From Pyrenophora tritici-repentis (Eukaryota; Ascomycota; Dothideomycetes; Pleosporales; Pleosporaceae), in contig NC_089399.1 in the NCBI RefSeq assembly GCF_003171515.1, positions 3,596,001 to 3,660,000 on the forward strand: 64,000 nucleotides of DNA, in the 5' to 3' direction. Below, piece by piece: positions 34,678 through 46,507 of this stretch (positions within the stretch are counted from its first letter, which is position 1; the number at the start of each line of letters is the position of its first letter). Made by a program: the position numbers and the translations under genes. The notes beneath the pieces are model-generated. The model saw only the letters and a program-made list of their open reading frames with translations, was not told the DNA's origin and did not search any database.

Positions 34678-37600
34678 TTACTTGCGCAGATGCTGCACGA
34701 GCTCCATGAGCTGCGAGCGCGTCTCATCCTCCAGCTGCTCCTCAGGTGGGCCAAGCACCTTCTCGAAGACAGGCATCAGTGAAGGGGTGAGCTGTTGCAC
34801 AGTCGGCTCATTGTGCTGGTAGAGCTTGACAATCATGCCGAACACGGGCTTGTTCTCCTCGAAATCTTCGCGGAGAGGGAGCAAGTTCACTAAGCGGGGA
34901 AGCACCTCGGCAATGGGCAGCTTGTCGGGATGCTTGCTGATGAACCTGCTCACGCATCCAGCAGTATTGTCAAGAAGACGTGCTTGGTCTTGCGCCTCGA
35001 GCAGAGGCTCAAGCTTAGAGAAGATGGTCGAGAGTGACTTGAGGATCTCGTCATCATTGGTTGTCATTTCACATAGAAGACCGATACCGTAGACGGCATT
35101 GGACTTGGTCTCTGCGTCTTCGTCTGACAGACGGTGGAGAAGCAACTTGAGGAGGCCGCTGGTGTACTGAGTGCAGCCAGCGCCCATGTTGCCAATGCAT
35201 TCGGCAATCGAACCCACCGCGGCACTACGCTCGGTGGATTCCTGGCTGCTGGCGTACTTGACAATTGGCTTCTCGAACATCTTCCAGAGCTCAGCAAATT
35301 GTGGGCCCAAGGCGACGGACAAGCAGGTAACGGCCTCAAGCGCCGTCTCAATGACGAGCCAGTCGTACTCTGATGACTCGTCGAGAATCTCCTCCTCAGC
35401 CTCGTCGCCGAGATCTTGCTGGCAGGGATGACGCTTGGTGATGACAGCAAGGAGATGCTGGCATAGCTGAGGCACTACGGTGCCGTTTTCAGTCAACAAG
35501 ACTGCAGGACCGCAAAGCTTGAGTGTGGCAGCAACATCCCGGTTGATGTCAGTGACAGTGCTCCTGAACAATGTTAGCGATATTCTCCGACATGAATTGA
35601 AACGCTTGATTGAGTTTATGGTTGCTCAGTAGTAGATTCGCTTTCACCTCAAGTGCACTTTGTGCATCGGAGTGAGCTGGGATTAACGACAGTTGTGTCA
35701 TCTTTGCAAGAAAATTTGAAGAAATGTGTAATACGTACCGGTCCATCTCGTCTTCCCAGATGGTCATGGTGGCAGTCATGACGAGGTTACCAAGCTTCTT
35801 CAGCTCATCTGGTATCTCGACAGCGAGGGGAAGACCAGGCTTCCACTTCGCCATACCGTCAGTCTCAGACATGCCGTAGAGGCAGGCGAAAGTGCGCCAC
35901 AGAGAACCGAGAGCAGCCTTGCGGATGCCTTCGTAGGAGTGGTCAACCAGCTCCAGGAGCTTTGTGACGGTTGCCTCCATGAAGGGAAGGTATTCGCGGC
36001 GTGTGTGGGTGATGATGTCGCCAAACACTTCCGCGGCAATCTCCTTCTCCATGGCAACAGCGCTGACACCCTCAAGATCGTCCCAGTCCTCGTCGTCTTC
36101 AGCCATGAGAGCCTCGTTCAAGTCGCTGTCATCATCATCGTCATCATCGCTTGCCGCCGCGACCTTGATCTTGCGGCCTTGAATAGTGACTTCAGATCCG
36201 ACAAGATCAGCAGCCTCTTCGCCAAGCTCGACGTCAAGGCCAGTCTCCTCTTGCTCAAGGCAGTCTTGAAGTCCCTTGACGGCGCCAGGTAGGTATTTAG
36301 CGAATTGCTCTTCGTACACCTTGGCCATTGTGCTCCAAAGAATGTAGCTGGTTTCTCTGAGGCGGGGATGATCTAGGTGCAGTGCTTCCTCAGAAGCCTC
36401 CATGAGAGGAAGGACGTATGGCTCGAACGGTTCAGGACCGACGGCGGCGGCGATCTTGCCCATGGAATCACACGTGACACCGCGGAGGTCAAGCTCGTCT
36501 TGGCTGTCCTTGATCCTGACGTAGGGCGACAACTCTTGCATGATTTGTGCAAAGACGGGGATGAAGGCCCTTTCAGAAGCGGACGCGATGGAGCCGACAG
36601 CGCCGATGGCAGCACTCTTGACGCGCAGATCCTCGTGGTGGAAGAGCTTGCTGAAGCGAGGAACAAGCTCTGGGACGTACTTTCCAGCATCCTCCGGCTC
36701 CAGACCCTCGATGAGAGAGTCAATGGCGTTACAGCTGCCACGAATGATGGATAGGTTGCGCTCGTCTTCCGCACCCTGCATATTGCTTGCGGCAAGATCG
36801 AAGTTCTTCAACATGGCAGGAATAAGGCGGGCGTGTTCTTTGCCAACATCCTCGGCGAGGTCATCAGCCAGGCGAGCAACACCGTTGAGCGCAGCCGCGC
36901 GGACCTTGAGCTCAGGGTCTTCAAGCAGGTGAAGGACCATGGGCAGGATCTCGTTGAGCTGAGTAGCGATGAAGTCAGGTGCACCCTCCACGCACATACC
37001 CAAAGCCAGGATACCAGCTTGACGGTAGTCAGGGTTCTGCGATTGGAAGTAGTTGCCAAGGTTCTTGAGAAGAGGGATGACCACCTGGCTGGGAGGCAGG
37101 CTAGATGCGAGGATATCGAGGAGGCCGAGAGCGGAGCGGGCAGGAGTGACATCCTCCTCTTCGCTGGACAAGTCACCAAGTTCGGTGACAATGTGCAGAG
37201 CCTTAAGGGTGAGCTCCTCGCCAATCCTTAGAGCCTGCACCTTGAGTTTCCTGTACCGAACGCATTGCATGAGGAATGCAATGGCCTGGGAACGGTAGTC
37301 GTCCTCGACATTTGTGCTGGATGCAAGCTCAAGCATGAACTTGACGAGATCGCCAAAGTGCTTTGCCAACAGGGCAGACTCGCAGCCAAGCAGAGTCTGG
37401 AAGACTTCGAAAGCCTGCATGGCGCGGTCCTCGTCACCCTCGTCAACAGTAGCCTTCAAGACAGTTACCATGGCGGGAACAGACTCTTGGAACAGAGCCA
37501 GTGCCTTGGGGTCCTCTTCGGGTTCCAAAAGCATAGCCAGGCGGCTCAAACCAAGCATGGTGTTGATCCTGACGTCTACGCTTTCGGGGTCTTGGATGGT

Positions 37601-38151
37601 GGTGCTGAAAAGCTTGTAGAGATCAGACGACTTGCCAGGGAAGGAGTCACCGACTGATTCAAGGGTTGTCCAGATGATATATGTACCAACTTCGCGATGT
37701 CGGGCTGTTGGGCTGGTAGCAGCCTGCTGGAGGTATCCGGGCAGGTCGCCCCACTCGCCATCCTCAAAGTCCTGTGCGGCGATAGCAGCAATCACACGAG
37801 CAGCCGAGTGTCTGGTGAGGGTGACATCCTCGTTTAGTGTGAACTGGAACAGCTGGTTACGGAGGGAAGCCTTTTGGTCCGCGGGCAGATTAGCCCAGTG
37901 CTTGGTCACAAGTTTCCTGGCCTCTACGGCAGCCAATTGGCGGAGCTCAGACTTGGGGTGGCCACATAGGATCTGAAGGAGGGCGTTCAAGGAGGCGGGA
38001 GAGTTGTAGTAGTTTTTGTTGAGGGTTGAGGTGGCAGACTTGACACGCTCGGTGTCGGCTGGAAAAATGTCAGATAGGCACTACAGGCGGGGTTGGCGAA
38101 CATACGCTGCAGCAGGCTCTCAAGCAGCTGGACGAATTGTTGCTCGTCCAT
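34678..38151 (-). CDS. KAP123: Importin beta-family nuclear import receptor, Kap123/importin-4 type (1083 aa)
   Basis: Exons complement(join(34678-35563, 35739-38058, 38106-38151)). The first exon has only 46 bases; the junction reads LLQ-PDTERVKSATSTLN, which matches the importin N-terminal helix pair and fixes the start. Introns are 47 and 175 bp; the second joins WEDEMDR to STVTDINRD and has a perfect GCTAAC branch site. HEAT repeats run through the length, with the importin-beta N-terminal domain at about residues 20-110 and an acidic loop (seven Asp in a row) near 650-680. Kap123 proteins import ribosomal proteins and histones H3/H4. Length (1083) fits the family of about 1090-1110. Inner part of intron 2 is open in frame for a while, so a predictor could miss it. 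Confidence 0.92.
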
Positions 38152-39092
38152 GGCGATGCTCTCACAATGTAGCGTTGTAGAAAGCAAGGCTCTGGTGATC
38201 TTTCGCAGTGCAGCGAAGACCTTTTAATATTGCAGATGAAGGGAAGAGCGTGTCGCAGGTGGGGATTCCGACATGGAACTAAAAAAAAAGTTCCAGGGTC
38301 CAGCGCATTATGTAAGCCGCGCTCTCAGCCAATGACACTGCAGCGCCGCCGGAGCAGTCAGTGGCCTTGGGAGAGAGGTCGCCAGAGTACGGTAGGCTGG
38401 ATATAATGCGCCGCAAATGGTGGAATACCAATGCTAGAGTGGCATGGCTTCGGTAGACCAATGTAGTGAGTGTCCCAGAGACGAGATCTGGGAGTATACG
38501 TAGGCGTCATCAGAGCGCGGAATAGCTTCCGATGTGCATAGTGAGAAGTGGGCTTGAAAGGCCTGGTACTTTGATGAAGCTCAATGAAGAGCCATCACAC
38601 TCGATGCATTCATCTAGGTTTGATGGTGAGCTGCTGGGTAGCTTGGAGATGGAGCTGAAGGGCCTGCAGCCATGATGTGGGTGTGTGGACTCGCATTGTG
38701 CTATGCGGCGAAAATCAGAGAAAGCTAATAGAGTAGAGAGCGGATATAAAAGATCGTGAGATGGAAACCCAACGGGTGAAAAGGCGTTGCAGAGCTCAAT
38801 GGGAGTTGGAAGGAGAGGAAGGTACAGGAGTCCAGACAGCTCCAACGCGACTTGATAGCGCGCTAGCCTGGGGTCTGTGCGGTGGGAAGAGCTCTCAGCA
38901 AAAACAGAAGGAGCAACGGCGGACAGTACAAACACGCCCCTGCCATCACAAACGAGGAGGTTTCTCTATTACCTTCTTTCTACTACACTGAAATTGTAAT
39001 TACCCCAACCCATCCCCACCCCAAGACCAAGCCGCCTGTATCCTTTGCCGGACACGTTACTCGTTTACTTCGACCCCTCCGCCTACAACCAT
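38152..39092. promoter_or_regulatory. Divergent promoter, KAP123 / DUF2433 gene
   Basis: 941 bp between two divergent start codons. A CCAAT box (GCCAATGAC) lies at about 38328. An A-run of nine at 38281-38289 could be a nucleosome-excluding tract for KAP123. No gene was recognised inside. Confidence 0.45.
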
Positions 39093-41394
39093 ATGGCTTC
39101 AGTATGTCTGGCAATTGCCGCACCCACATCATCACAACATGTGACACGCAGACTAACATGGTGTAGCAAGCTCCCAACCAGCCGCGCCCATACCCGGGCA
39201 ATTATCTTCCTAATGGCGGCGCCCCAGGTGGTCCCTCAGGGCCAGCGCCTGGAGCTGTCCCGCTCCTCCCCAACCAGGGCCGTGTGATTCAGCAGGGAAG
39301 CGTGCGAGTGCTGTGCATTGCTGACGTCCGAGGTGAGCACCATCATCAATACTGCGTACAGGGAATTATATTGATAATGGTCAGGAAACCTGCAATCGCT
39401 CAATCAGCTCGCTGCCGATGCACGCGCAAACTACATCATCCACACTGGCGACTTTGGCTTTTATGACGACCGCTCGCTTGATCGCATCGCCGAAAAGTAC
39501 GTTACACGCACACTGGACGTTCTACATGGCTGAAACTGACTGGCGTAGGACTTTAAAGCACGTAGCTCAGTACTCCCCGCTGCTCTCAGACCAGGTCAAG
39601 CGTTCCATTGCAACAGCGCCACCCCAACCTCCCATCAAGGAACGCTTCGCCCGCGAGCATCTCCCGCTGTCAGAACTGCCACTCTTCCTTAACAAGACCT
39701 ACACCCTGAATGTGCCAGTATACACCGTATGGGGCGCATGCGAGGATGTGCAGGTCTTGGAGAAGCTACGATCCGGCGAGTACAAGGTGGACAACCTGCA
39801 CATCATTGACGAGGCACATTCGCGACTACTCGATGTCGGCGGTGTTAAGCTGCGACTACTTGGATTGGGCGGTGCTGTCGTCATGCACAAGCTCTTTGAC
39901 AACGGCGAGGGCCGGACAACCATTGCTGGTGGCCAAGGCACTATGTGGACTACGCTACTACAGATGGGAGAACTCGTCGACACAGCCAACCGCGTATACG
40001 ACCCGACTGAGACCCGCATATTCGTCACCCATGCATCGCCCGCACGTGAGGGTCTGCTCAACCAGTTGTCAGTGACATTGAAGGCCGACTTCTCCGTCTC
40101 TGCTGGTCTGCATTTCAGATATGGCAGTTCGTACAACGAGTTCAGTGTCAATCCCACACTCGACCACTACCGCGGAAAGCTCGCAGCCTCCAAGGCCTCA
40201 TTCAGCGATGTTTGGGAGACTGTCAAGTCCGAGGTTGAACCTGCAGTCGCCGACAGCGAGTCCCAGCAGCGTCTACTTGCCCTAGCACTGGATATTGTGA
40301 ACAAGATGCCCACCGTAGCGAACGGCGGCAATCCCTTTGGAGGCCCGGCCCCTGGTCCCCAGAGTGGCATCATCGATGAGAGCGCCTTCAAGAACATGTG
40401 GAACTTTAACCTTGCAGATGCTGCCTATGGATGGCTTGTTCTGGATATTGACAATGGCAGGATCGGTACCGAGATGAGAGCTCAGGGATTCAACTTCGCC
40501 CACCGAGGTGGAAAGGTCGTGCCAGGCCAGACACAGCCTGCAGCGGCAAACACTAGCACTGGCCCCCCTGCTATGGTGAACCCCAGTCCTTCGGCCCAGC
40601 CATCTCCCGCGCCAGGACGTCAAGGCGGACCACCAGGTGCTCCCCAGCAACCCCGTCCGGCTGTTGCAACACCACCCATTCCTCAGCAACAGAAAGCGGG
40701 TGCTCAGCCCACACGGACTGGACCTTCCCCTGCCCCGGCCGCCACCCCCAAGGAGCCACTCAAGGCCGCCACGCCGCAGCCCCCAAGCAACAACACTCCA
40801 GCGAACGCGGACAAGGCTAACGCAGGCGAGGGCAAGACCAACGGCGCAGGTGCGCAAGACAAGGGCGCCACCTCGCCTGCTCCTCGGGAACCTGCAGAGC
40901 GGAAAGAGAGCAAGGGCCTCTTCATCGCCGGTGTCAAGGACGAGGAGGAAGCCAAGAGCCTGCTAGCGGAGGAAGACAGGTCCAAAGTTGAGAAGATGGA
41001 GAAGATCAAGCACTTTTATGTCGCCCACTTCGCTACCCCCGGAGACATGCATGGTGCGCTCCGCCGTGTGCCGGATGATATCAGGAACGCTAGAGGCGGG
41101 CCTGACAACAAGACGGTCAAGATCTACAACGAGCGCGGCCCTGGTGCCAACCAGCCCAGGTACGGCGCCGGAAGCTGGCAGGCGAGCAACCGTGGTGGCG
41201 TTCAAGGCGGCGGTTACCGAAGCGGAGGCGCCTCAGACAGCGAAGGCGGTCGCGGAGGTCGCGGAGGTCGTGGCGGTACTTCACGTGGCGGCCGAGGTGG
41301 GGAGCGCGGTGCTCGTGGAGGCCGTGGCGGAAGGGGGTCCTTCAGGGGCGGTGCGGGTGAAGGTGCAGCAGCATCAACGGGTGGCGAGTCATAA
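39093..41394 (+). CDS. DUF2433 phosphoesterase-like protein with RGG tail (710 aa)
   Basis: Exons join(39093-39101, 39167-39332, 39385-39496, 39549-41394). The first exon is 9 bases (Met-Ala-Ser) and three introns of 65, 52 and 52 bp follow, all with proper branch sites and phase. After a Pro-rich leader, residues about 50-300 form a calcineurin-like phosphoesterase-type core: VLCIADVRGN, then HTGDFGFYDD, GLGGAVV and VTHASPAREGLLNQL supply the metal-binding Asp/Asn/His pattern in relaxed form. The C-terminal half is Pro/Ala/Gln-rich and ends in an Arg-Gly-Gly box at about 660-705, typical of RNA-binding proteins. The fungus-specific DUF2433 family fits; its reaction is not known to me. Catalytic activity is uncertain because the first motif has Asp-Val-Arg instead of Asp-x-His. 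Confidence 0.85.
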
Positions 41395-42915
41395 AGCTCC
41401 CCCTTTGATCGCACCATCTTCCCCTCCCTCTTCTCCCCCACAAGACTCTGATACCCCCTTCTTTCTTTCTCGGTTTAACATGTGCTAATTTCGCTTCGAA
41501 TCTAGCAGACGTTTCGCGAACTGAACCTCACGAACCAGTCTCTAGTTGGCGACGCCTCGCATAACCAACCATTGCGTCTCTCAGGCTTTTCAGCACCTTG
41601 TGTTTCTATGCTTTTTATCGCAGCGGGTGGTGTGGGGGCTGGAATTAAAAAGGCGACTGGCGCTCTCTGTCTCTCTCTCAATCTGTCTGTGCGTGGCTAG
41701 CATTGTCTTTCGGTCGGTTAAGGGGTGTGGCTGGACTAGGCATGTGGAGACTTTCCACATCTACATTTGAGGGGCGAAAGATTTGGATCTGTGTGCTGCG
41801 CTGGGATACTGGGATACTGGGAAGGAAGGAAAGGCAGTCATGCTGGACTGGACTGGACTGGATCGCGGACTGCGATACGTAGTAGTATTATGACGATGAT
41901 GATGGATGATGCTCTATCTGTATTGCGAATCAAGATATCAATGATCAGGCTTGAGTGCGTATTCACAATGTCGTGGATAATTTTGACACTAATAGTAGGA
42001 GGCACAATGTGAAAAGGCTCGGTAGAGCTCTAGTCAATATCTTTTAATCGATATTTCTTCCGTCTAGCATGACAGGGAGTTCATCGTTATGGCGCATACC
42101 ATGATCCGAAACGATCACTGTGTCTACGTGATGGTATATGTAATATATACTACTGTTGAGAATATCTGAGTTCAGTCCAGGGTAGAAGGTGCTTGGGAGT
42201 CACATGATACGCTGGTGGGCAATAGCACCCACCACAACAGCGTGAGTCTGAAACACTAAACACGATAATCAATACAATACGTTGCAGCTACCCCGCCTTG
42301 TCCCTCCTCCCACTCGGTTATCCATAGTAGTCATACTACTAGAGGGACCTTGTTCCAATAACTACTACACTTTGAGATTCACACCAGATCTACCCGGAAT
42401 GCCTCCGCATCCCATGTTACTTATTGGATCAGATCAGAAGACGGCTGATTTCATAACACTAACAGCAGGGATTTTTTCTTCTTTGTTAAACTTATCAGTC
42501 TACCAATACTTGGTAAATAACGAATAATCGAGACTACCTCTTATGTGATAAGAAAACAGCTCACTCCAAGCCTTCAACCAACGCCTGGAGGCGCTGATGG
42601 CCAATATATGTGAGTATGTACGAGATGATAAGTAATCTAGATAAGACATTAAACAGAACACGCGTGGCTTACCTACTCAACATTCTCATAAATCAATCCA
42701 TCGTATTCACACATCACACATCACACAACCAGCAAAGAACAACTTCAGTACAGGGGACTGAAAGCATTCCAATTGTCTACCTCATAGTCTACTTGAAGCA
42801 AGTAAAACAGCAAACGATCATAGTCTTCCCCCTATCTCCTAACCCAGAAGAGATACCGCCCACTTCAACACAGCAAAATTCCCGTGCCCTTCTTCGCCTT
42901 GTATATCTCCATGCC
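41395..42915. other. Intergenic with short simple repeats
   Basis: 1.5 kb between convergent genes. It contains CTGGGATA repeats at about 41801-41822 and (GGACT)n at about 41844-41862. The rest is AT-rich with no recognised gene. Confidence 0.5.
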
Positions 42916-45004
42916 TCACGGATCAAACATCTCCCCAATAGCAGTAGAAAAGCGATTCCAACGGCACGTTAGAAACAAGCGATAACGCCAATTATTCCCT
43001 ACCTTGAATTTGCAACAATAACAGCACTGATCTTGTGAGCGAGAACCCGAGTGTCGCCGGCGCTGGTTCCGCTCACGCGCCCGCAGTGTAGTATACGGCG
43101 GTGGTACAGCCTGCACAGGGAGCTGAACGGGTTTCCAAGAACAACAGCCACCGCGGAGACTATAGCTAACATGGGGACTGTCGTCCAAGTCGTGGTTCAA
43201 GGTAGCGTGAGATGATGCGCTGATGCTGCGGTGGCGGATAGGTACGCCGAAACGATCGTGGTCGTGTTTCCGTGGGCCGTCAATCATGTAGTTTTCACGA
43301 AAGCGTGAGGTTGTACGGACAACTAATGGCGGTGGGTAAGCGAGTCCTGAGCTCTGTCGTTGACTGGTTCGGCCTCTGCATTCTTGGTCGAGTCTGTTGG
43401 CTAGAGATTCATCATAGTCTATTCGTTCCCGTATATTCTGGACGTGAGCCTTCGGTAGTCTCCTGGGGCTGAAAAGTGCATCTTTCCGCTGAGTCTTTGC
43501 CCGCGTAGAAGGTTTGAAACGGAATGGTATAGTCTGATGATTGCTTTGCGCACGTAGCAGCTGTAGCCAATCGGCAGGATGAGTTAATCCCGAATAATCT
43601 TTGAACAGTTCTGAGTGTACCCAACCGCCTCCACCCCGAAGGTTAGGGCGCACTGCTTCAGTGGACTCTGAGGTACTAGAGTCCGACTGCGTAGGGTCTG
43701 GCTGCGTAGGGGTATCCTCTCTGAACAACCATCTTACAGCGTCCGCGTCCGGTGTTGGAGGTCGTCCAGAAGTAGTGATCCAAATCTTGATGGCAATGTC
43801 AGTACACGCATATGCCCTCGTCTGATCGAAAAATGCTTACCGGTGGCGACATATTGCGTTCTACATCACCTATATTGTGATAAATGGACCACCAAGATTC
43901 CTGTGGCCCCGCAGGATTTCCTGGGCGGACTCCATCAGTGCCCCGAACATATCCTCGCGCTCCTGGTGTACCCAACGAAGCCAAAACCAATCTGGCATTT
44001 AGTTCGCCCATATGTGCCATTCTAGGGGTTTCATTCGAATATACCGAGCTCGATTCTCGCGCGTCATCGGCTTGTTCTTGAGTGAAACCTGAACTTACGC
44101 TAACACATGACATTGGCGGCGGTCCATGCAGCTCAACCCGGGACGGGACACGAACGTTGTAGGCGGGGTCATCCTCAACATCAGACCAGGCAGGTAATTT
44201 GTCCCAATCCTCATCTGACATTTTAGGTGGGCCCTGGGTATGCGAACCGCTTTGCGAACGATTGACTCCCTCCGGTTCATCCTCGTATTCTTCAGGTATG
44301 CCCTCCGATTCACGTCTACGCCAAGGTACACCCTGGGGTACGTTCGACCGCGGACGCAGAGGTAAATCCACATTTAGACGCAGAGGTAAATTCAAAGGTG
44401 GACCCTGAGGTAGATTCGAACGTGAGCCCTGAGGTAAGTTCGCAAGTGGACGCTGAGGAAAATCCGCAGGTGGACGCTCAGGAAAGTTTGTAGATCGACG
44501 CTGACTTACGTTCGCAGGTGGGCGCTGAGGTAGATTCAGAGGTGGAGGCTGAGGTAAAGTCGTCCCTGGAATTGGCACCATGGTCCCTCCATGTATGCGT
44601 CTTCGAATACGTTGCCGAACGTGTCTAACACGGTCTGTAAGCCGTGCCAGGATTCGAATACGGTTTGAAGTTGGAGGTGCCGTTGCACCTGGGGCATTCG
44701 GATCACCAGTCTGTTGATTGTTGGTAGCTGCCGGTGGCTGCGGTGCATCATCTTCTGAGCTACAACCCTCATCAATCTCATCTCCTGCATCTCCTGCATC
44801 TCCTGCATCTCCTGCATCTCCTGCATCTCCTGCATCTCCTGCATTGCCTGCGCCCCCTCGTATACCCAACATCTTTGATATTGTGTATGCTCCAACGTCT
44901 TCAAATTCGTCATCACTATGCTGTTGATTGTACTGAGGACCACGTTGATGGCCATGGCCATCAACGTGGTCCTCAGTACCATTGCCAGATGTACTTCCGT
45001 GCAT
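42916..45004 (-). CDS. Hypothetical low-complexity protein with GDA and NLPQ repeats (677 aa)
   Basis: Exons complement(join(42916-43785, 43841-45004)); the 55-bp intron has GTAAGC, a CTGAC branch and an AAG acceptor, phase 0. Without it the first exon would stop twelve codons later. The N-terminus contains a His/Gly segment encoded by a 50-bp palindrome, then Gly-Asp-Ala tripeptides from a 9-bp minisatellite. About residues 150-220 hold seven to eight degenerate 10-11-residue repeats of the form N-L-P-Q-x-P-P. The middle is acidic and the C-terminal exon basic and Arg-rich with a CCYCC cluster. I do not recognise the family; no enzyme motifs, signal peptide or membrane helices. Possibly a fast-evolving, disordered protein. 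Confidence 0.65.
44781..44843. repeat. In-frame 9-bp minisatellite, 7 perfect copies
   Basis: TCTCCTGCA (plus strand) repeated seven times without error, followed by one diverged copy. On the minus strand it encodes Gly-Asp-Ala tripeptides of the 677-aa protein, so copy-number change keeps the frame. Confidence 0.92.
44930..44979. repeat. 50-bp perfect palindrome without spacer
   Basis: Each 25-base half (beginning GTACTGAGGACC and ending GGTCCTCAGTAC) is the exact reverse complement of the other, centred on CCA/TGG at 44954/44955. It lies inside the coding sequence of the 677-aa protein and encodes the same 16-residue Asp/His/Gly-rich peptide on either strand. Confidence 0.95.
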
Positions 45005-45103
45005 GCTGTCTGCAATGTTGATAGTCCATTCTTTGATCGAAGAGTTGTTCGATGGTATATCCGAAAGTCTATCAAGATCCCGATTTCTCGGCTCTGGCTC
45101 TTC

Positions 45104-46507
45104 CTACGAGCCCACCTCATCGGCCCAGCTGCGACCTTTCTCCATTGGGGACGGCAAGCCGAATGAATCTTGCTTTTGGATAGTAGGACGCTCAGGTTCA
45201 GTCTGCTTGATCTCCTCGGGTTTTCCTTTCGCTGGGGGTAGCTCTGGGAAATCTGATGCGGAAGGCAGGACGTCCTCGCGCTTCTTAGTGTGTGTGGGTC
45301 TCGGCCCTGGTCCCTCGAAATCACCGCGCCCACCACGACCTCCTCTGCCGCCTCGACCTCTGCCTCTTCCGCGGACGGATATACCCATAGAATCTTGGTT
45401 GTCCCCACCGGCAAATGCATTGTCGACAGGTCTCAAAGGGGCAACTCCACCATGTGCACCCCTAGCAGCACCTCGCCGTCGTTCCTCTCCGGTGCCGGAA
45501 AAGCCATCTTCCTTCTCGAAGTCCCATTCCCGGCCCTGCTGAGCATTCAACTTGCGCTGGCGGTTCTTTTCGCGTTCACCCATCATCTGCTGGCGACTCT
45601 GGCGTTCGGCTTTTTGTTTTTCAGCAAGTGCCTTCTTACGTTCCACATCCTGTCTCTGCATAACGGCTTCCCGAGCCTCGAAATTGCCCTTGTCGGCCTC
45701 TGCACGAGCGTGGGCGCTTTGCCGAGCTTCATTCTTGATGCGCATGTTGGCGAGTTTTGCATTCAACTCCTCTTCCGTCAAACGTGTACGAGCAGCGCCA
45801 CCCGTCAAGGTTCGGTCACCGCGCACAGAGTGCGTAGGCTTCTCCTTGGGCTCAGTCGGAGCAGCTGGAGTACCTGAAGGGTCGGAAGCTTCGGTAGTGA
45901 TGTTGGCTGCAGGAGCTGGTTCGGCCTCCTTGGGTGCTTTGGGCGCTTCGAGTGCCTTCTTTTCGTTCTGCTCTAACCGAATATCGGTGTTGTGTCCGCC
46001 ACGACCCCTTCCACGGCCCCTTCCTCCTCTTCCACGACTACGACCTCCCCTATCGCCACCTCTTGGCTCTCTTGGAGGGTGAGGGGTCAGATGCGACTGA
46101 GGTGCCGTAGGCGCATTTGCTTGTTCGGGCACGAATTCAGCGGCTGAAGCTTGCAACTCTGGCGGATTGTGCTCGACAACTGGATCGGCAATGGGCGTGA
46201 TGTCGTCATCAAAGAAGAGATCGTCGGTACTTGCAGTTTGAGCGAATGGATCTATTGACGGGTCGTCGAATGCGGGGTCATAAGACGTGTTGTTATTCTG
46301 CTGTCGCGTTAGTTCTGTAATTATGTTCCAAGTCCATTGACACAGAGATGCGTAGCATAACGTAGGGCCGAATGTTGTTCTGCGTACCGGTGCATAAGTA
46401 GCCTGTGCGGCTGATGCTGGTGTTGTTCCTGGCTGAGCAGCCGTGACGGCTGGTGCCGCAGCCTTCTCCGCCTCGTCGGGTTGTGTTGCCCATTTTGACT
46501 TGAGCAT
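45104..46507 (-). CDS. RGG-box RNA-binding-like protein (438 aa)
   Basis: Exons complement(join(45104-46300, 46301 excluded to 46387 as intron, 46388-46507)), i.e. one 87-bp intron at 46301-46387 that is a multiple of three, has an ACTAAC branch and is flanked by phase-0 codons. The start ATG-CTC-AAG gives MLKSKWATQPDE. Two Arg-Gly-Gly clusters (about residues 130-155 and 350-375) flank a long, highly charged helix near 230-320 (EEELNAKLANMRIKNEARQ.. and QQMMGEREKNRQRKL). It ends in a SWADEVGS motif. RGG boxes bind RNA and are arginine-methylated; the helix and the SWADE ending are shared by a fungal protein group I believe to be mRNA-binding, but I cannot name it. The stop is only 100 bp from the next start codon on the same strand. 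Confidence 0.75.
   Translation of the reverse strand: MLKSKWATQPDEAEKAAAPAVTAAQPGTTPASAAQATYAPVRRTTFGPTLCYASLCQWTWNIITELTRQQNNNTSYDPAFDDPSIDPFAQTASTDDLFFDDDITPIADPVVEHNPPELQASAAEFVPEQANAPTAPQSHLTPHPPREPRGGDRGGRSRGRGGRGRGRGRGGHNTDIRLEQNEKKALEAPKAPKEAEPAPAANITTEASDPSGTPAAPTEPKEKPTHSVRGDRTLTGGAARTRLTEEELNAKLANMRIKNEARQSAHARAEADKGNFEAREAVMQRQDVERKKALAEKQKAERQSRQQMMGEREKNRQRKLNAQQGREWDFEKEDGFSGTGEERRRGAARGAHGGVAPLRPVDNAFAGGDNQDSMGISVRGRGRGRGGRGGRGGRGDFEGPGPRPTHTKKREDVLPSASDFPELPPAKGKPEEIKQTEPERPTIQKQDSFGLPSPMEKGRSWADEVGS

Noticed and set aside
44718..45021. Plus-strand frames over the 9-bp repeat and palindrome
   Set aside because: They mirror the minus-strand gene; the palindrome reads the same peptide on both strands by symmetry.
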